A stretch of 64,000 bases of DNA from Prevotella vespertina (GCF_009728485.1 NZ_VVIQ01000007.1:1-64000), one strand, 5' to 3'. Counted from the first letter of the stretch, positions 9,129 to 23,351 are shown. A program made the numbers and translations. Notes: a model not told the origin generated them from the sequence alone.

Positions 9129-10673
9129 CTACTCTACCAAACGATAGAGACCAACCTCACTAATGGTGGGGATATCACGCACTTGATGAATTACCAAACG
9201 TACTTCTTTCGCTGTTTGAGGAGCGAATTTCAACAGGCGCTTATGCCCTATCGTAGTACCCTCCGTCACCTTCTTCCATTGTCCTTTGGCATCTTTTACC
9301 TCCAATGAGAACTGCTCTACACGCTGTCCCTTTCGGATGTCTTCTTGCACAGAAAGCACATTGAATGTCGCTGGTTGCTTGAGTTTAAAAAGGAACACAG
9401 CCGTACCCTTTTTCATATTCGGACGGACGGATGTATCATAATTATCATCTATCAGATTCTGACCTTTACCCTCTAGTAACTGACAAGTAACTTTCGCATT
9501 CGCTAAAAGGTTATGCTTAAAGGTAGCATCATATAACTGACGGAAACCACGAAGGCTCTTCACATCTGCCTCCGCAAGCTGACCTTCCTTATTCGGAGGG
9601 AGATTCAAGAGTAAAACTCCATTCATTCCAACTGATGAGAAGTAGATATTCATCAACTCTTTGGGAGTCTTTACCTGATTGTCCTGCTCCTTATGATAGA
9701 ACCAACCTGGGCGTATGGACACGTCAATCTCTGCAGGATACCATACGAGAGACTTTGCTTTCTCAATGACTTTCCGACTTCCTAAATCCTCTCCACGCAT
9801 ATCGCCAACAGGCTGAGTCAGCATTTCCTGTTGAGAGTTCTTAGCTATGGCATCCTGATCGAGATTATCCTTTGGAACAACGCTCCACTCCATTTCACGA
9901 CCTTTACCAGTCTCAGTTCCAACCCATCGAACGTCTGGTCCCATCACAGCTATCACTGCATCAGGTTGTAATTTGCGAATAACTTCATACCAACGCACAA
10001 AGTCATAGTGCTGCTTCTTACCGTTAGGTCCTTCACCGCATGCACCATCAAACCATACTTCACTTACCTTTCCATATTGCGTGAGTAACTCTGTCAGTTG
10101 CTTAACAAAGTAATCGTTATATTCCTCTGTACCATAGAGCTTAGAGTTACGATCCCATGGCGAGAGGTAAACTCCAAATGACATACCATACTTATGACAG
10201 GCATCACTGACCTCACGAACCACATCGCCCATTCCATTCTTCCATGGTGACTGCTTCACACTATGGTCAGTATAAGCTGAAGGCCATAAACAGAAACCAT
10301 CATGATGCTTACATGTAAGGATGGCACACTTGAATCCTGCCTCCTTCAACTCACGTATCCATTGGTCGGCATCGAGGTTAGTTGGATTGAAGATTGCTGG
10401 AGACTCCGTTCCATCGCCCCACTCCCTGCCTGTATAAGTATTTACCCCATAATGCAAGAAAGCTGTCAACTCCTGGCGTTGCCAGTTGAACTGACGTGCC
10501 GAAGGAACAACATTTGCAGCTTTCTTAACAATGTCTGCAGGAGAGTCAGATGGATTAATAACAACAAAATTATGCTCCTGAGCGTGCGCTACAGGGAGCA
10601 ATGCAGGCATACAAAACAAGCAAGAACTTGCAATCGTAGCCCTCAGAATTTTCGAGTAGGCTTTATTCTGCAT
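9129..10673 (-). CDS. GH29 alpha-L-fucosidase, secreted
   Basis: This protein removes alpha-linked L-fucose from host glycans. From the chosen ATG at 10673 it has 514 aa with a signal peptide ending near AHAQ. The (alpha/beta)-barrel shows HYGVNTYTGREWG, TCKHHDGFCLWPS and EVWFDGACGEG; Asp209 in the last motif is the expected nucleophile. The C-terminal 110 residues form a beta-sandwich resembling a discoidin/CBM32 domain. The pattern suggests GH29 subfamily B (alpha-1,3/1,4-fucosidase), which is inference. An in-frame TTG at 10721 would lie inside the promoter -7 box, so the ATG is preferred. It is divergent from the AmpG-like transporter gene. Confidence 0.92.
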   Translation of the reverse strand: MQNKAYSKILRATIASSCLFCMPALLPVAHAQEHNFVVINPSDSPADIVKKAANVVPSARQFNWQRQELTAFLHYGVNTYTGREWGDGTESPAIFNPTNLDADQWIRELKEAGFKCAILTCKHHDGFCLWPSAYTDHSVKQSPWKNGMGDVVREVSDACHKYGMSFGVYLSPWDRNSKLYGTEEYNDYFVKQLTELLTQYGKVSEVWFDGACGEGPNGKKQHYDFVRWYEVIRKLQPDAVIAVMGPDVRWVGTETGKGREMEWSVVPKDNLDQDAIAKNSQQEMLTQPVGDMRGEDLGSRKVIEKAKSLVWYPAEIDVSIRPGWFYHKEQDNQVKTPKELMNIYFSSVGMNGVLLLNLPPNKEGQLAEADVKSLRGFRQLYDATFKHNLLANAKVTCQLLEGKGQNLIDDNYDTSVRPNMKKGTAVFLFKLKQPATFNVLSVQEDIRKGQRVEQFSLEVKDAKGQWKKVTEGTTIGHKRLLKFAPQTAKEVRLVIHQVRDIPTISEVGLYRLVE

Positions 10674-10718
10674 ACGAATAGGTAATTGATTGTAAATTAA
10701 TTTATGTATTACTCCCCG

Positions 10719-10750
10719 CAAAATTACGACATTATCCTTAGATAATCAAA
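10719..10750 (-). promoter_or_regulatory. Promoter of the fucosidase gene
   Basis: On the minus strand TTTG (10750-10747) is followed after exactly 20 bp by TAATTTTG (10726-10719), a good Bacteroidetes -33/-7 pair. Transcription would begin near 10712, which rules out the upstream TTG start of the fucosidase and supports the ATG at 10673. Confidence 0.7.
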
Positions 10751-10882
10751 CTATGCTATCACAAAAAGCATATAAAGACTCTTAAAAGCGGAACTAGCAA
10801 TAATAAACGACATATAGCCTAGAAATAACACATTTAATTGATAAATTATAGTTAAATATTTCCATAAGTATAAGTAAATTTG

Positions 10883-10890
10883 TAACTTTG
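10883..10890 (+). promoter_or_regulatory. -7 box for the transporter-nagB operon
   Basis: TAACTTTG matches TAnnTTTG and lies 33 bp upstream of the transporter ATG. No clear TTTG lies at the -33 position. It is divergent from the fucosidase promoter, so both may respond to one regulator bound in 10750-10880. Confidence 0.55.
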
Positions 10891-10922
10891 AATCCACTTT
10901 AAAAGACATCCAAATAAACGAA

Positions 10923-12242
10923 ATGAATCTAAAGACTAAGAACCAAATGACGGTAGACCAAAACCAAAGCAAGCAGCATAGTCCAGCGACATGGGTACCA
11001 ACACTTTACTTCGCAATGGGTATGCCTTTCGTTGTTCTCAATATGGTTTGCACGTTAATGTATAAAGGTATGGGAGTATCTGATGCTCAAATTACCTTTT
11101 GGACATCACTCATCATGCTTCCATGGACATTCAAACCTGTATGGAGCCCATTCCTTGAAATATACAAAACAAAGAAGTTCTTTGTTGTACTCACACAGAT
11201 ACTTACGGGATTGTTGTTCGCATTAGTAGCTTTTGCGTTACATCTCCCTTCTTTCTTCGCAATCACCATTGCCATGCTTGCAGTAATAGCAATGACTGGT
11301 GCCACACATGACATTGCTGCTGACGGAACCTATATGTCAGTACTTTCTAATGAGGAACAAGCACGCTGGATAGGCTGGCAAGGAGCCTTCTATAACATTG
11401 CAAAGATTGCAGCAACAGGTGGATTGGTATATCTTGCAGGTAGTCTCATCAAAATATTCGGCGTTACGAAGGCATGGACATTCATCATGCTGATTATTGC
11501 TATCATAATGGTTTCTATTGGTATCTACCATTATTTCATCCTTCCGAATCCAAAGAAAGAGGCACAAGAAACACCTCAATCTCTTAGTGACTCATTAAAT
11601 GAACTACTCAAAGTATTCATTGATTTCTTCAAGAAACCACATATTCTATACTATATCTTCTTCATCATTCTGTATCGTTTTGCAGAAGGTTTTGTCATGA
11701 AGATTGTCCCTCTCTTCCTTAAAGCACCCCGCGCTGAACAAGGTCTAGGGCTTACTGAACAAGAGATTGGACTTTGCTATGGAACATTCGGAGCTGCTGC
11801 TTTTGTCATCGGTTCTATCCTTGCTGGCTATTACATTGCTCATAGAGGATTGAAGAAGAGCTTATTTTCCCTCGCATTAGTATTTAACATCCCCTTTATA
11901 GCCTACACGCTCTTGGCTATTTATCAACCAGAAAACTTGATATGGATAGGTGGGGGTATCGTAATGGAGTACTTCGGATATGGCTTCGGATTTGTAGGAT
12001 TATCATTATTCATGATGCAACAGGTTGCGCCTGGTAAGCATCAAATGGCGCATTATGCCTTCGCCAGTGGTATTATGAACCTAGGAGTAATGTTGCCTGG
12101 TATGCTAAGTGGACTCTGTAGTGACATTCTTGGTTATCGCAGATTCTTTATCTTTGTTTTGATATGTACCATTCCTGCATTACTAATTACATGGTTCGTA
12201 CCTTTCACTTATCCAGATACAACAAAGAAAGAAAAGGCCTAA
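10923..12242 (+). CDS. AmpG-like MFS transporter
   Basis: This 439-aa inner-membrane protein has about twelve hydrophobic segments and resembles AmpG-like and SLC33-like major facilitator permeases, which move amino-sugar or muropeptide-type solutes. Typical features are the N-terminal PTLYFAMGMPFVVLN stretch and the GATHDIAADGTYMSVLS loop, comparable to the AmpG cytosolic loop with a conserved Asp. It lies 55 nt upstream of nagB, so the likely cargo is a GlcNAc-containing sugar released by the nearby hydrolases. This is inferred from context; muropeptide recycling is the main alternative. A second in-frame ATG at 10950 is also possible. Confidence 0.8.
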   Translation: MNLKTKNQMTVDQNQSKQHSPATWVPTLYFAMGMPFVVLNMVCTLMYKGMGVSDAQITFWTSLIMLPWTFKPVWSPFLEIYKTKKFFVVLTQILTGLLFALVAFALHLPSFFAITIAMLAVIAMTGATHDIAADGTYMSVLSNEEQARWIGWQGAFYNIAKIAATGGLVYLAGSLIKIFGVTKAWTFIMLIIAIIMVSIGIYHYFILPNPKKEAQETPQSLSDSLNELLKVFIDFFKKPHILYYIFFIILYRFAEGFVMKIVPLFLKAPRAEQGLGLTEQEIGLCYGTFGAAAFVIGSILAGYYIAHRGLKKSLFSLALVFNIPFIAYTLLAIYQPENLIWIGGGIVMEYFGYGFGFVGLSLFMMQQVAPGKHQMAHYAFASGIMNLGVMLPGMLSGLCSDILGYRRFFIFVLICTIPALLITWFVPFTYPDTTKKEKA

Positions 12243-12297
12243 TAAGCCCTTAAATAACAAATAGAACATTCAAACAAAATAATTAAAACCAAAACTT

Positions 12298-13086
12298 ATG
12301 AGATTAATCATAGAACCCGATTACAATCAGTTATCTAAATGGGCAGCTAATTATGTTATTGAACGTATCAATGCCGCAAAGAATCAAGCTAAACCTTTTG
12401 TACTCGGTTTGCCTACTGGTTCATCACCAGAGGGTATGTATGCTGAGCTAGTGAAAGCTTACAAAGAAGGTAGAGTGAGCTTTAAGAACGTTATCACATT
12501 CAATATGGATGAGTATGTGGGACTACCTGAAAGTCATCCACAGAGCTATCACTCATTTATGGCAGAGCATCTTTTCAATCACATTGATTGCCCCAAAGAG
12601 AACATCCATATACTTAATGGTAATGCTGAAGACTTACAAGCAGAATGCCAACACTATGAAGATATGATTCGTGAAGCAGGCGGTATCGATCTCTTTCTCG
12701 GAGGTATTGGTCCTGATGGTCACATTGCTTTCAACGAACCAGGTTCATCTCTTCGTTCACGTACTCGTATCAAGACACTGACATCTGACACTCGTATAGC
12801 AAACTCTCGATTCTTCGATAATGACCCAGAGAAGGTTCCAGCACATGCTTTAACAGTAGGTGTTGGTACGGTTATGGACGCAAAAGAGGTTCTAATCCTT
12901 GTAAATGGTCATAACAAGGCTGAGGCTCTTCGTGCTGCTGTTGAGGGAGGTATCACTCAGAAATGGACTATCAGCGCCCTTCAGATGCACGAGCACGGAA
13001 CAATTGTATGTGATGAGTCTGCAACAGACAAGTTGACTGTTGAAACATATAAATACTTTAAAGATATAGAAAAGGAGAATCTATAA
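12298..13086 (+). CDS. nagB: Glucosamine-6-phosphate deaminase
   Basis: NagB converts glucosamine-6-phosphate to fructose-6-phosphate and ammonia in the cytosol, feeding GlcNAc into glycolysis. At 262 aa it is the usual length. The catalytic set is intact: NMDEY with Asp71 (E. coli Asp72), and [10 protein letters not shown] with Asp140, His142 and Glu147. The sugar-phosphate loop TGSSPEG is at 40-46. Its stop codon overlaps the next start by one base (TAATG), so the two are translationally coupled. Together with the transporter it completes the intracellular end of the glycan pathway encoded around it. Confidence 0.97.
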   Translation: MRLIIEPDYNQLSKWAANYVIERINAAKNQAKPFVLGLPTGSSPEGMYAELVKAYKEGRVSFKNVITFNMDEYVGLPESHPQSYHSFMAEHLFNHIDCPKENIHILNGNAEDLQAECQHYEDMIREAGGIDLFLGGIGPDGHIAFNEPGSSLRSRTRIKTLTSDTRIANSRFFDNDPEKVPAHALTVGVGTVMDAKEVLILVNGHNKAEALRAAVEGGITQKWTISALQMHEHGTIVCDESATDKLTVETYKYFKDIEKENL

Positions 13087-15074
13087 TGAAACTAAATCTA
13101 AGTTCACAAATCGTACTAAACCAAGTTCCTAAAGAGTTTTATCACCCATCAACTGCTATCGAGAGATCAGAGATTACGCGCTTTGAGAAAGTGCCTACTG
13201 ATATATTCCCTACCATAGAAGAAGGTGCTGCCGATATAGCAAATCAACTTGAAACAGAGATTAAGAAGAGAGAACAAGAGGGACGACAACTCGTCATAGG
13301 TATCGGCTCTGGCTCATCTCTCACACCAATATTTGAGGAGCTTATCAAGCGTCATAAGGCTGGCAAATTGAGCTTCAAGAATGTTGTTATGTTTAATGCT
13401 TACGAGTACTTCCCACTGAATGCGGAGAATGTAAATCGTAGTATCAATCAATTGAAGCAGCGCTTCCTTAATCATATAGATATCGAAGAGAAAAACATCT
13501 ATACATTAGATGGTACGATTGCTCAAGACAAGGTACAAGAACATTGCCGTGCCTACGAACAGCGCATTAAAGAGCTTGGAGGACTTGATGTTATCTTATT
13601 GGGTATTGGTCGTATGGGTAATATTGCGACCAACGAACCAGGTTCTAGTCTCACTTCTGCATCACGCCTTATCCTCATTGATGAGACTGCACGCGAAGAG
13701 ATGAAGATGAGTTTTGGTTCACAAGAAACCGTTCCTCCATGCTCTATCACTATGGGTATTAGCACTATACTTGCCGCTCGCAAGATTTTCTTAACAGCAT
13801 GGGGCGAGGAAAAGGCAGATATCATCAAGAAAACTGTTGAGGGTAAGATTAGTGAGACAGTACCTGCATCCTACTTACAAACACATAATGATGCTCATGT
13901 AGTAATCGACCTCTCTGCTGCAGCAAAACTTACTCGCATCCAGCATCCTTGGCTTGTTGCTTCATGCAAGTGGACCGATAAGTTAGTACGCTCAGCATTG
14001 GTATGGTTGTGCCAGATCACTGGTAAACCAATCCTTAAGTTAACGAATAAAGACTACAATGAGAATGGTCTTAGTGAGTTATTAGCACTCTATGGTTCAG
14101 CTTACAATGCTAATATTAAGATCTTTAATGACCTTCAGCATACTATCACAGGATGGCCAGGTGGTAAGCCTAATGCCGACGACACCTATCGTCCCGAGCG
14201 TGCTAAACCATTCCCGAAGAGAGTAATTGTATTCTCTCCACACCCTGATGATGATGTTATCTCAATGGGAGGAACTCTCCGTCGTCTAGTACAACAAGGT
14301 CATGATGTACATGTAGCTTATGAGACATCGGGTAACATTGCCGTTGGAGATGAGGAAGTTGTACGCTTCATGCACTTCATCAATGGCTTTAACCAAATAT
14401 TCGGCAACGAGCAAGATGAGGTTATCAAGTCTAAATACAAAGAGATTAAGAACTTCTTGAAAGGCAAGAAGGAAGGTGATATCGACACACAAGATGTACG
14501 CACAATCAAGGGACTTATCCGTCGTGGAGAGGCTCGCACAGCTTGTACATTCAATCAGATTCCACTCGACCACGTACACTTCTTGGATCTTCCTTTCTAC
14601 GAGTCTGGTAAGATCGAAAAGCTCCCAATGAGCGAGGCTGATGTAAACATTGTTAGAGACCTCATCACTAAGGTGAAACCTCATCAGATTTATGTTGCTG
14701 GTGACTTGGCTGACCCTCATGGTACACACCGCAAGTGCACCGATGCAGTACTTGCAGCTTTAGATCTTGAGAAAGAAGCTAAAGCAGAGTGGCTAAAGGA
14801 TTGTCGCGTATGGATGTATCGTGGTGCATGGGCAGAATGGGAAATTGAGAACATAGAAATGTGTGTTCCTATCAGTCCTGAAGAGCTACGTGCTAAGCGC
14901 AACTCTATCCTCAAGCACCAGAGTCAGATGGAAAGTGCTCCATTCCTCGGAAACGATGAGCGACTCTTCTGGCAGCGTTCGGAAGACCGCAATCGCGGAA
15001 CAGCTAAACTATACGATGACCTCGGTTTAGCTTGCTATGAAGCAATGGAAGCATTCGTCGAATATAAGATTTAG
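13086..15074 (+). CDS. Degenerate NagB domain fused to PIG-L/LmbE deacetylase
   Basis: This 662-aa fusion has an N-terminal NagB/SIS-like domain (about 40-300) and a C-terminal PIG-L/LmbE-type zinc deacetylase (about 378-560). In the NagB part the catalytic residues are replaced: the position of Asp71 is Tyr106 (NAYEY), and [10 protein letters not shown] has become GRMGNIATNE, losing the Asp (Met177) and His (Asn179) but keeping Glu184. The PIG-L part keeps HPDDD (386-390) and DPHGTH (543-548), the usual zinc-site motifs. A plausible role is deacetylating a GlcNAc derivative with the NagB-like half as a substrate or effector sensor. Databases often label such proteins simply as glucosamine-6-phosphate deaminase, which these residues argue against. 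Confidence 0.9.
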   Translation: MKLNLSSQIVLNQVPKEFYHPSTAIERSEITRFEKVPTDIFPTIEEGAADIANQLETEIKKREQEGRQLVIGIGSGSSLTPIFEELIKRHKAGKLSFKNVVMFNAYEYFPLNAENVNRSINQLKQRFLNHIDIEEKNIYTLDGTIAQDKVQEHCRAYEQRIKELGGLDVILLGIGRMGNIATNEPGSSLTSASRLILIDETAREEMKMSFGSQETVPPCSITMGISTILAARKIFLTAWGEEKADIIKKTVEGKISETVPASYLQTHNDAHVVIDLSAAAKLTRIQHPWLVASCKWTDKLVRSALVWLCQITGKPILKLTNKDYNENGLSELLALYGSAYNANIKIFNDLQHTITGWPGGKPNADDTYRPERAKPFPKRVIVFSPHPDDDVISMGGTLRRLVQQGHDVHVAYETSGNIAVGDEEVVRFMHFINGFNQIFGNEQDEVIKSKYKEIKNFLKGKKEGDIDTQDVRTIKGLIRRGEARTACTFNQIPLDHVHFLDLPFYESGKIEKLPMSEADVNIVRDLITKVKPHQIYVAGDLADPHGTHRKCTDAVLAALDLEKEAKAEWLKDCRVWMYRGAWAEWEIENIEMCVPISPEELRAKRNSILKHQSQMESAPFLGNDERLFWQRSEDRNRGTAKLYDDLGLACYEAMEAFVEYKI

Positions 15075-15133
15075 CATTTAGGACAGCTGTAATTAAAAGA
15101 GACTCTTTGAATTACATTGTTCTAAGAAATAAC

Positions 15134-15164
15134 ACTGTACCTACCTGCTAAGGGTAGGTACAGT
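15134..15164 (+). terminator. Terminator after the nagB operon
   Basis: The arms ACTGTACCTACC and GGTAGGTACAGT pair perfectly over 12 bp with a short loop and a following TTATA tract. It separates the nagB operon from the sialidase gene. Confidence 0.75.
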
Positions 15165-15255
15165 TTATACAAACCCCAATATAATCATGTTCTTATCGAT
15201 TAGAACAGTGATTATTACTAAACAAAACAATCAAAAACTTCCCCATTTAACAAAA

Positions 15256-16635
15256 ATGAGAAAGCATATTATCTTTTCACTTATTCTCTCTTTGTCATGT
15301 TTGACAGGGTATGCAAAGACTATCCAAACACCTAAAGATGATGGTGAATTTAGAATCGTTGTCTTTGACGGAGCTCATAGCACCGTCCCTTACCGCATCC
15401 CTGCAATTACAGAAACACGCAAAGGAACTTTATTAGCAGTATGCGACTATCGCTTAAACCATAGTGATATAGGATGGAACAATCGCAATGGTTTATGGCA
15501 GATTAACGTTGTTATGAAGACAAGCCAAGACTTTGGTCGAACTTGGTCAGACTCTGTTTGCGTTGCACGTGGCAATGAACATGCAACTAACCCTGTACGT
15601 GCTGCCTTTGGAGACCCAAGTATTGTAGCAGATAGAACATCTGACAATGTCCTCCTACATTGCGTTGCGGGAAAGTCAGGATACCAGACAGCAACCCGAC
15701 AGAATCCGCAACATGCTGTATTCTTCCATAGTAAGGATGGTGGTAAGACATGGGACAATGGTATTGAACTAACCGAGATGATACATGGTCTTTATGATGG
15801 GAAACTACCCAACGGAGGCAAACCTGATGGTATATTCCTTACATCTGGTAAGATCATGCAAAGCCGCTATATACGTAAAGGTAAGTTCTATCGCCTTTAT
15901 ATAGCACATCCGATCAGGCAAAAAGGCGTGGACATCTGCGGTACATTTGTAATCTATTCAGATGACTTCGGATATACTTGGCATACTCTTGGTAATCCTT
16001 CTGTCGCTCCTTCAATAGCACAAGATGAATCAAAGTTAGAGGAGTTACCAGATGGTAGTGTATTACTTAGTTGCAGGAATGTATATGGTGGAAGACGATT
16101 CAATGTGTTCACATATACCAATGCAAAAGAGGCTACTGGATCATGGGGTAAAGAGGTAATGCCTAAGAACATGACCGCTAAGGAAGTAAATGCATGTAAT
16201 GGTGGTATCCTCATCGTACCAGCTAAGAGGAATATTGATGACAAACAACTCTTCGTTGCCCTACAATCTGTCCCTCTCAGCGCAAAGCGTGATAGCGTTG
16301 GTTTCTATTATAAGGAAATAGCCCGTTATGCTGATTACTCAACAGCAGCAGCACTTGGAAAGAATTGGAAAAAAGGACTACGTGTAACTGACGAGTCTTC
16401 TTGTTACTCCACAATGGTTAATATGTCTAACCATCGCATAGGCTTCCTTTACGAAGTTCGTGGGCAAAATGATGGCTATGACATAGAGTTTGTTAGTCTC
16501 TCATTGAATGACATCACAAACGGAGAATACACGATTCTTCCACACGTTGACCGCACGCAATTCCTCAAAGATGCAGCTCTTGCAAGGAAAGGAAAGACTC
16601 AACCAAGAAACAAAAGCAATATAAGAAAGAAATAA
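15256..16635 (+). CDS. GH33 exo-sialidase, secreted
   Basis: Sialidase releases terminal sialic acid from host glycans. From the ATG at 15256 it has 459 aa and a signal peptide of about 20 residues (HIIFSLILSLSCLTGYA); the upstream in-frame ATG at 15187 would bury that signal behind a hydrophilic tail. The family marks are YRIPAI at 46-49 onward (the Y/FRIP arginine) and three Asp-boxes: SQDFGRTW (90-97), SKDGGKTW (159-166) and SDDFGYTW (235-242). It pairs with the GH2 gene 42 nt downstream. No nanA or nanE-type sialic acid catabolic gene is present in the window, so uncapping may matter more than sialate use. Confidence 0.95.
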   Translation: MRKHIIFSLILSLSCLTGYAKTIQTPKDDGEFRIVVFDGAHSTVPYRIPAITETRKGTLLAVCDYRLNHSDIGWNNRNGLWQINVVMKTSQDFGRTWSDSVCVARGNEHATNPVRAAFGDPSIVADRTSDNVLLHCVAGKSGYQTATRQNPQHAVFFHSKDGGKTWDNGIELTEMIHGLYDGKLPNGGKPDGIFLTSGKIMQSRYIRKGKFYRLYIAHPIRQKGVDICGTFVIYSDDFGYTWHTLGNPSVAPSIAQDESKLEELPDGSVLLSCRNVYGGRRFNVFTYTNAKEATGSWGKEVMPKNMTAKEVNACNGGILIVPAKRNIDDKQLFVALQSVPLSAKRDSVGFYYKEIARYADYSTAAALGKNWKKGLRVTDESSCYSTMVNMSNHRIGFLYEVRGQNDGYDIEFVSLSLNDITNGEYTILPHVDRTQFLKDAALARKGKTQPRNKSNIRKK

Positions 16636-19737
<3,102 letters not shown>

Positions 19738-19765
19738 TGTAAGCGATTAGAACGACATTAACAAC

Positions 19766-19817
19766 AGCCCTATTCCTTTCCTCTTACCATCATTCGGGGG
19801 AAAAGAATAGGGCTTTT
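19766..19817 (+). terminator. Terminator after the beta-galactosidase gene
   Basis: AGCCCTATTC and GAATAGGGCT form a 10-bp stem, followed by TTTTC. The gap 19738-20395 beyond it holds the 22-bp array at 20003 and the hairpin at 20292; I see no ORF in the rest. Confidence 0.75.
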
Positions 19818-20002
19818 CTGTCCCCTAACATTCCTTACGAACGACTTTACTAAGCCTTCTTTTAAAAGGAGAGAATATGCCTAGATAGATTATTAAGGTA
19901 TATAAGAATCGGCTGACAATAGTCCCTCGCAACCCTTCTTAAGTTAGTATTCAATCGAACGAGTAATACCATGATGACTGCTTGCCTATAAGATGTATCA
20001 AA

Positions 20003-20130
20003 TTCTACAGACGTGTAGAACAAATTATACAAGGCTGTATAACTAATTATACATACGTGTATAACTGATTATACATACGTGTATAACTGATTATACACAC
20101 GTGTATAACTAATTATACAAGCGTGTATAA
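20003..20130. repeat. 22-bp tandem array with TTATAC...GTATAA dyads
   Basis: Six units start at 20003, 20025, 20047, 20069, 20091 and 20113, exactly 22 bp apart. Each is an 18-bp imperfect palindrome such as TTATACATACGTGTATAA followed by a 4-bp spacer (CAAA, CTAA, CTGA, CTGA, CTAA). The first unit has compensated changes that preserve the dyad (TTCTAC...GTAGAA), which suggests selection for symmetry. The array is in a convergent gap and lies between the hairpins at 19766-19817 and 20292-20328. Confidence 0.9.
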
Positions 20131-20291
20131 AATTGTAGGAAAGGGCTTTCAACGATCGTACTTAACCTTTCTAATGGAAGAGACACCTATTGGAGAGCAA
20201 TTAGAATACGAACTATTGAATAACAGCAATAAAGCTATTAGCAGAGGAGGAGGAACACTTCTCCATTTGAGAAAGGCATATCTTTGATGCG

Positions 20292-20328
20292 AGAAGGGCG
20301 TTTCCTTGATGTGAGGAAACGCCCTTCT
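20292..20328. terminator. 15-bp-arm hairpin sharing the AAACGCCCTTCT core
   Basis: AGAAGGGCGTTTCCT (20292-20306) pairs perfectly with AGGAAACGCCCTTCT (20314-20328) around a 7-nt loop. It lies past the 3' end of the minus-strand small membrane protein gene and probably terminates it. The same core and an adjacent GATGCGAG occur in the hairpin at 9043-9095. Confidence 0.75.
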
Positions 20329-20395
20329 TAAATAGAAGAAAGCCTCTGTTGCTATACAGAGAGCTTCTGTATTTGTAAGTTCTTAATAGATTAAC

Positions 20396-20557
20396 TCAAT
20401 GAAAGACACTCGTGTAATTCAACAGGAACCAGACTATAATCCCCAATAGAACAAGGGTTATAGTTAATCGGAAAAGACAACTTGTTATCTTCTTAATCAA
20501 TATTACACCAACGACTAAAGCCAATAACAAGCCTAAGAACTGTTCGAATTGTTCCAT
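20396..20557 (-). CDS. Small membrane protein, 53 aa
   Basis: I read a short ORF from the ATG at 20557 to the TGA at 20396, encoding 53 residues. It begins MEQFEQFLG, has a hydrophobic segment (LLLALVVGVILI), a short basic/polar turn (KKITSC), a second hydrophobic segment (LTITLVLLGIIVWFLL) and ends NYTSVFH. It starts 19 nt after the stop of the RluA-type gene, so it is probably in the same transcript. Two membrane helices are likely. I do not recognise a family and no function is proposed. Confidence 0.6.
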   Translation of the reverse strand: MEQFEQFLGLLLALVVGVILIKKITSCLFRLTITLVLLGIIVWFLLNYTSVFH

Positions 20558-20576
20558 CTTACAACATCATAGATTC

Positions 20577-21467
20577 CTACTTGAACAAATGCCTGAAGTT
20601 CATCGGGATAGGCGTCTCAAATTCCATGCGCTGATGTGTTACAGGATGGTAGAAACAAAGAACATAAGCGTGCAAACATAGTCGGTGCAAAGGATCATCA
20701 CCATTGCCATACTTGACATCACCGCAGACTGGATGCCCCATATCGGCTGAATGCACACGTATCTGGTTCTTCCTTCCTGTTTCCAAACGATATTCAACAA
20801 GACTATGACGCACTGTTCTATCCAACACATGAAAGTGAGTAACGGCATACTTACCGCCATTATCCACTGGAGAACTATAGGTGACATAAGCCTTATTATC
20901 CTTCAGCCAGTTGGCAATCGTGCCTTCATCGTTCTCCATCTCACCACTGACAACAGCCACATAGCGGCGGTCATAGACGATATTATGCCAATCTCTCTCC
21001 AAGAGCTGTTCGGTCTGCATATCCTTAGCATATATCATTAAGCCCGAAGTGTCACGATCCAAACGATGTACAACATGCGCTGTGCACTTCTGTCGAGACT
21101 TGTGGAAATAATCGTCCAACACGGCTTTCACATTGAGAGCAGAGTGACCAGCAGCCATTGAGAGGATACCTATGTTCTTCTCAATCACAACTAAGAAGCG
21201 ATCCTCATAGACTATCTTCACATAACGACTACGGAACAGATCGTTCTTCTTACTCTTACTTACTGAAACCTTGTCGCCAGCTCTTAACGGATAATCAAAC
21301 TGCGTTACGCACTTGCTGTTAACCTTTATACCTCGGTTCTGCAACGTTGCTTTCACCTTACTCTTACTCTCGCTGAGGTTAGCTAACAGCCATTCCAGCA
21401 ATGGAGCATTATCTCTTACCTTATAATGCTTATACTTCTCTTGTGTATATGGGTTCTTTCTTATCAT
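20577..21467 (-). CDS. RluA-family RNA pseudouridine synthase
   Basis: This 296-aa protein has an N-terminal S4-like RNA-binding region (about 20-75) and a C-terminal pseudouridine synthase domain. The catalytic motif HRLDRDTSGL is near residue 135, with Asp in RLD as the nucleophile. It would isomerize uridine in rRNA or tRNA; the target site cannot be read from the sequence. The small membrane protein gene follows closely. A TACATTTG -7 box lies just upstream at 21475-21482. Confidence 0.9.
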   Translation of the reverse strand: MIRKNPYTQEKYKHYKVRDNAPLLEWLLANLSESKSKVKATLQNRGIKVNSKCVTQFDYPLRAGDKVSVSKSKKNDLFRSRYVKIVYEDRFLVVIEKNIGILSMAAGHSALNVKAVLDDYFHKSRQKCTAHVVHRLDRDTSGLMIYAKDMQTEQLLERDWHNIVYDRRYVAVVSGEMENDEGTIANWLKDNKAYVTYSSPVDNGGKYAVTHFHVLDRTVRHSLVEYRLETGRKNQIRVHSADMGHPVCGDVKYGNGDDPLHRLCLHAYVLCFYHPVTHQRMEFETPIPMNFRHLFK

Positions 21468-21474
21468 CAGGGTG

Positions 21475-21482
21475 CAAATGTA
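21475..21482 (-). promoter_or_regulatory. -7 box for the RluA-type gene
   Basis: On the minus strand TACATTTG fits TAnnTTTG and lies 8 bp from the start codon, which implies a leaderless or near-leaderless transcript if this start is correct. No -33 TTTG is visible. Confidence 0.4.
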
Positions 21483-21608
21483 CGAAGAATAAGTGATACA
21501 TCTATTAAATCAGTAGAAGAAATTACTTCCCATAGGCTACACGCCAACCTCAATAACTATTACCTATCAATAACAATTCTTCTCAAGGCTTGAGAAGAAA
21601 GCAAGAGA

Positions 21609-21640
21609 TTTGGGGAAATGGAATAAAAGTAGTACCTTTG
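21609..21640 (+). promoter_or_regulatory. Promoter of the ABC-F gene
   Basis: TTTG at 21609-21612 and TACCTTTG at 21633-21640 are separated by 20 bp, a textbook Bacteroidetes sigma-ABfr promoter. The leader would be about 30 nt to the ATG at 21677. Confidence 0.8.
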
Positions 21641-21670
21641 CAGCCAAATTATTATATAATAAGGTATTAG

Positions 21671-23293
<1,623 letters not shown>

Positions 23294-23351
23294 AGACATC
23301 CAACATGGCATACAATTTGTAGGTGTCTACCACGATTAATAGTACTTTAAT

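Noticed and set aside
15187..15255. Longer sialidase start at 15187
   Set aside because: It adds a hydrophilic 23-residue extension ahead of a good signal peptide at 15256.
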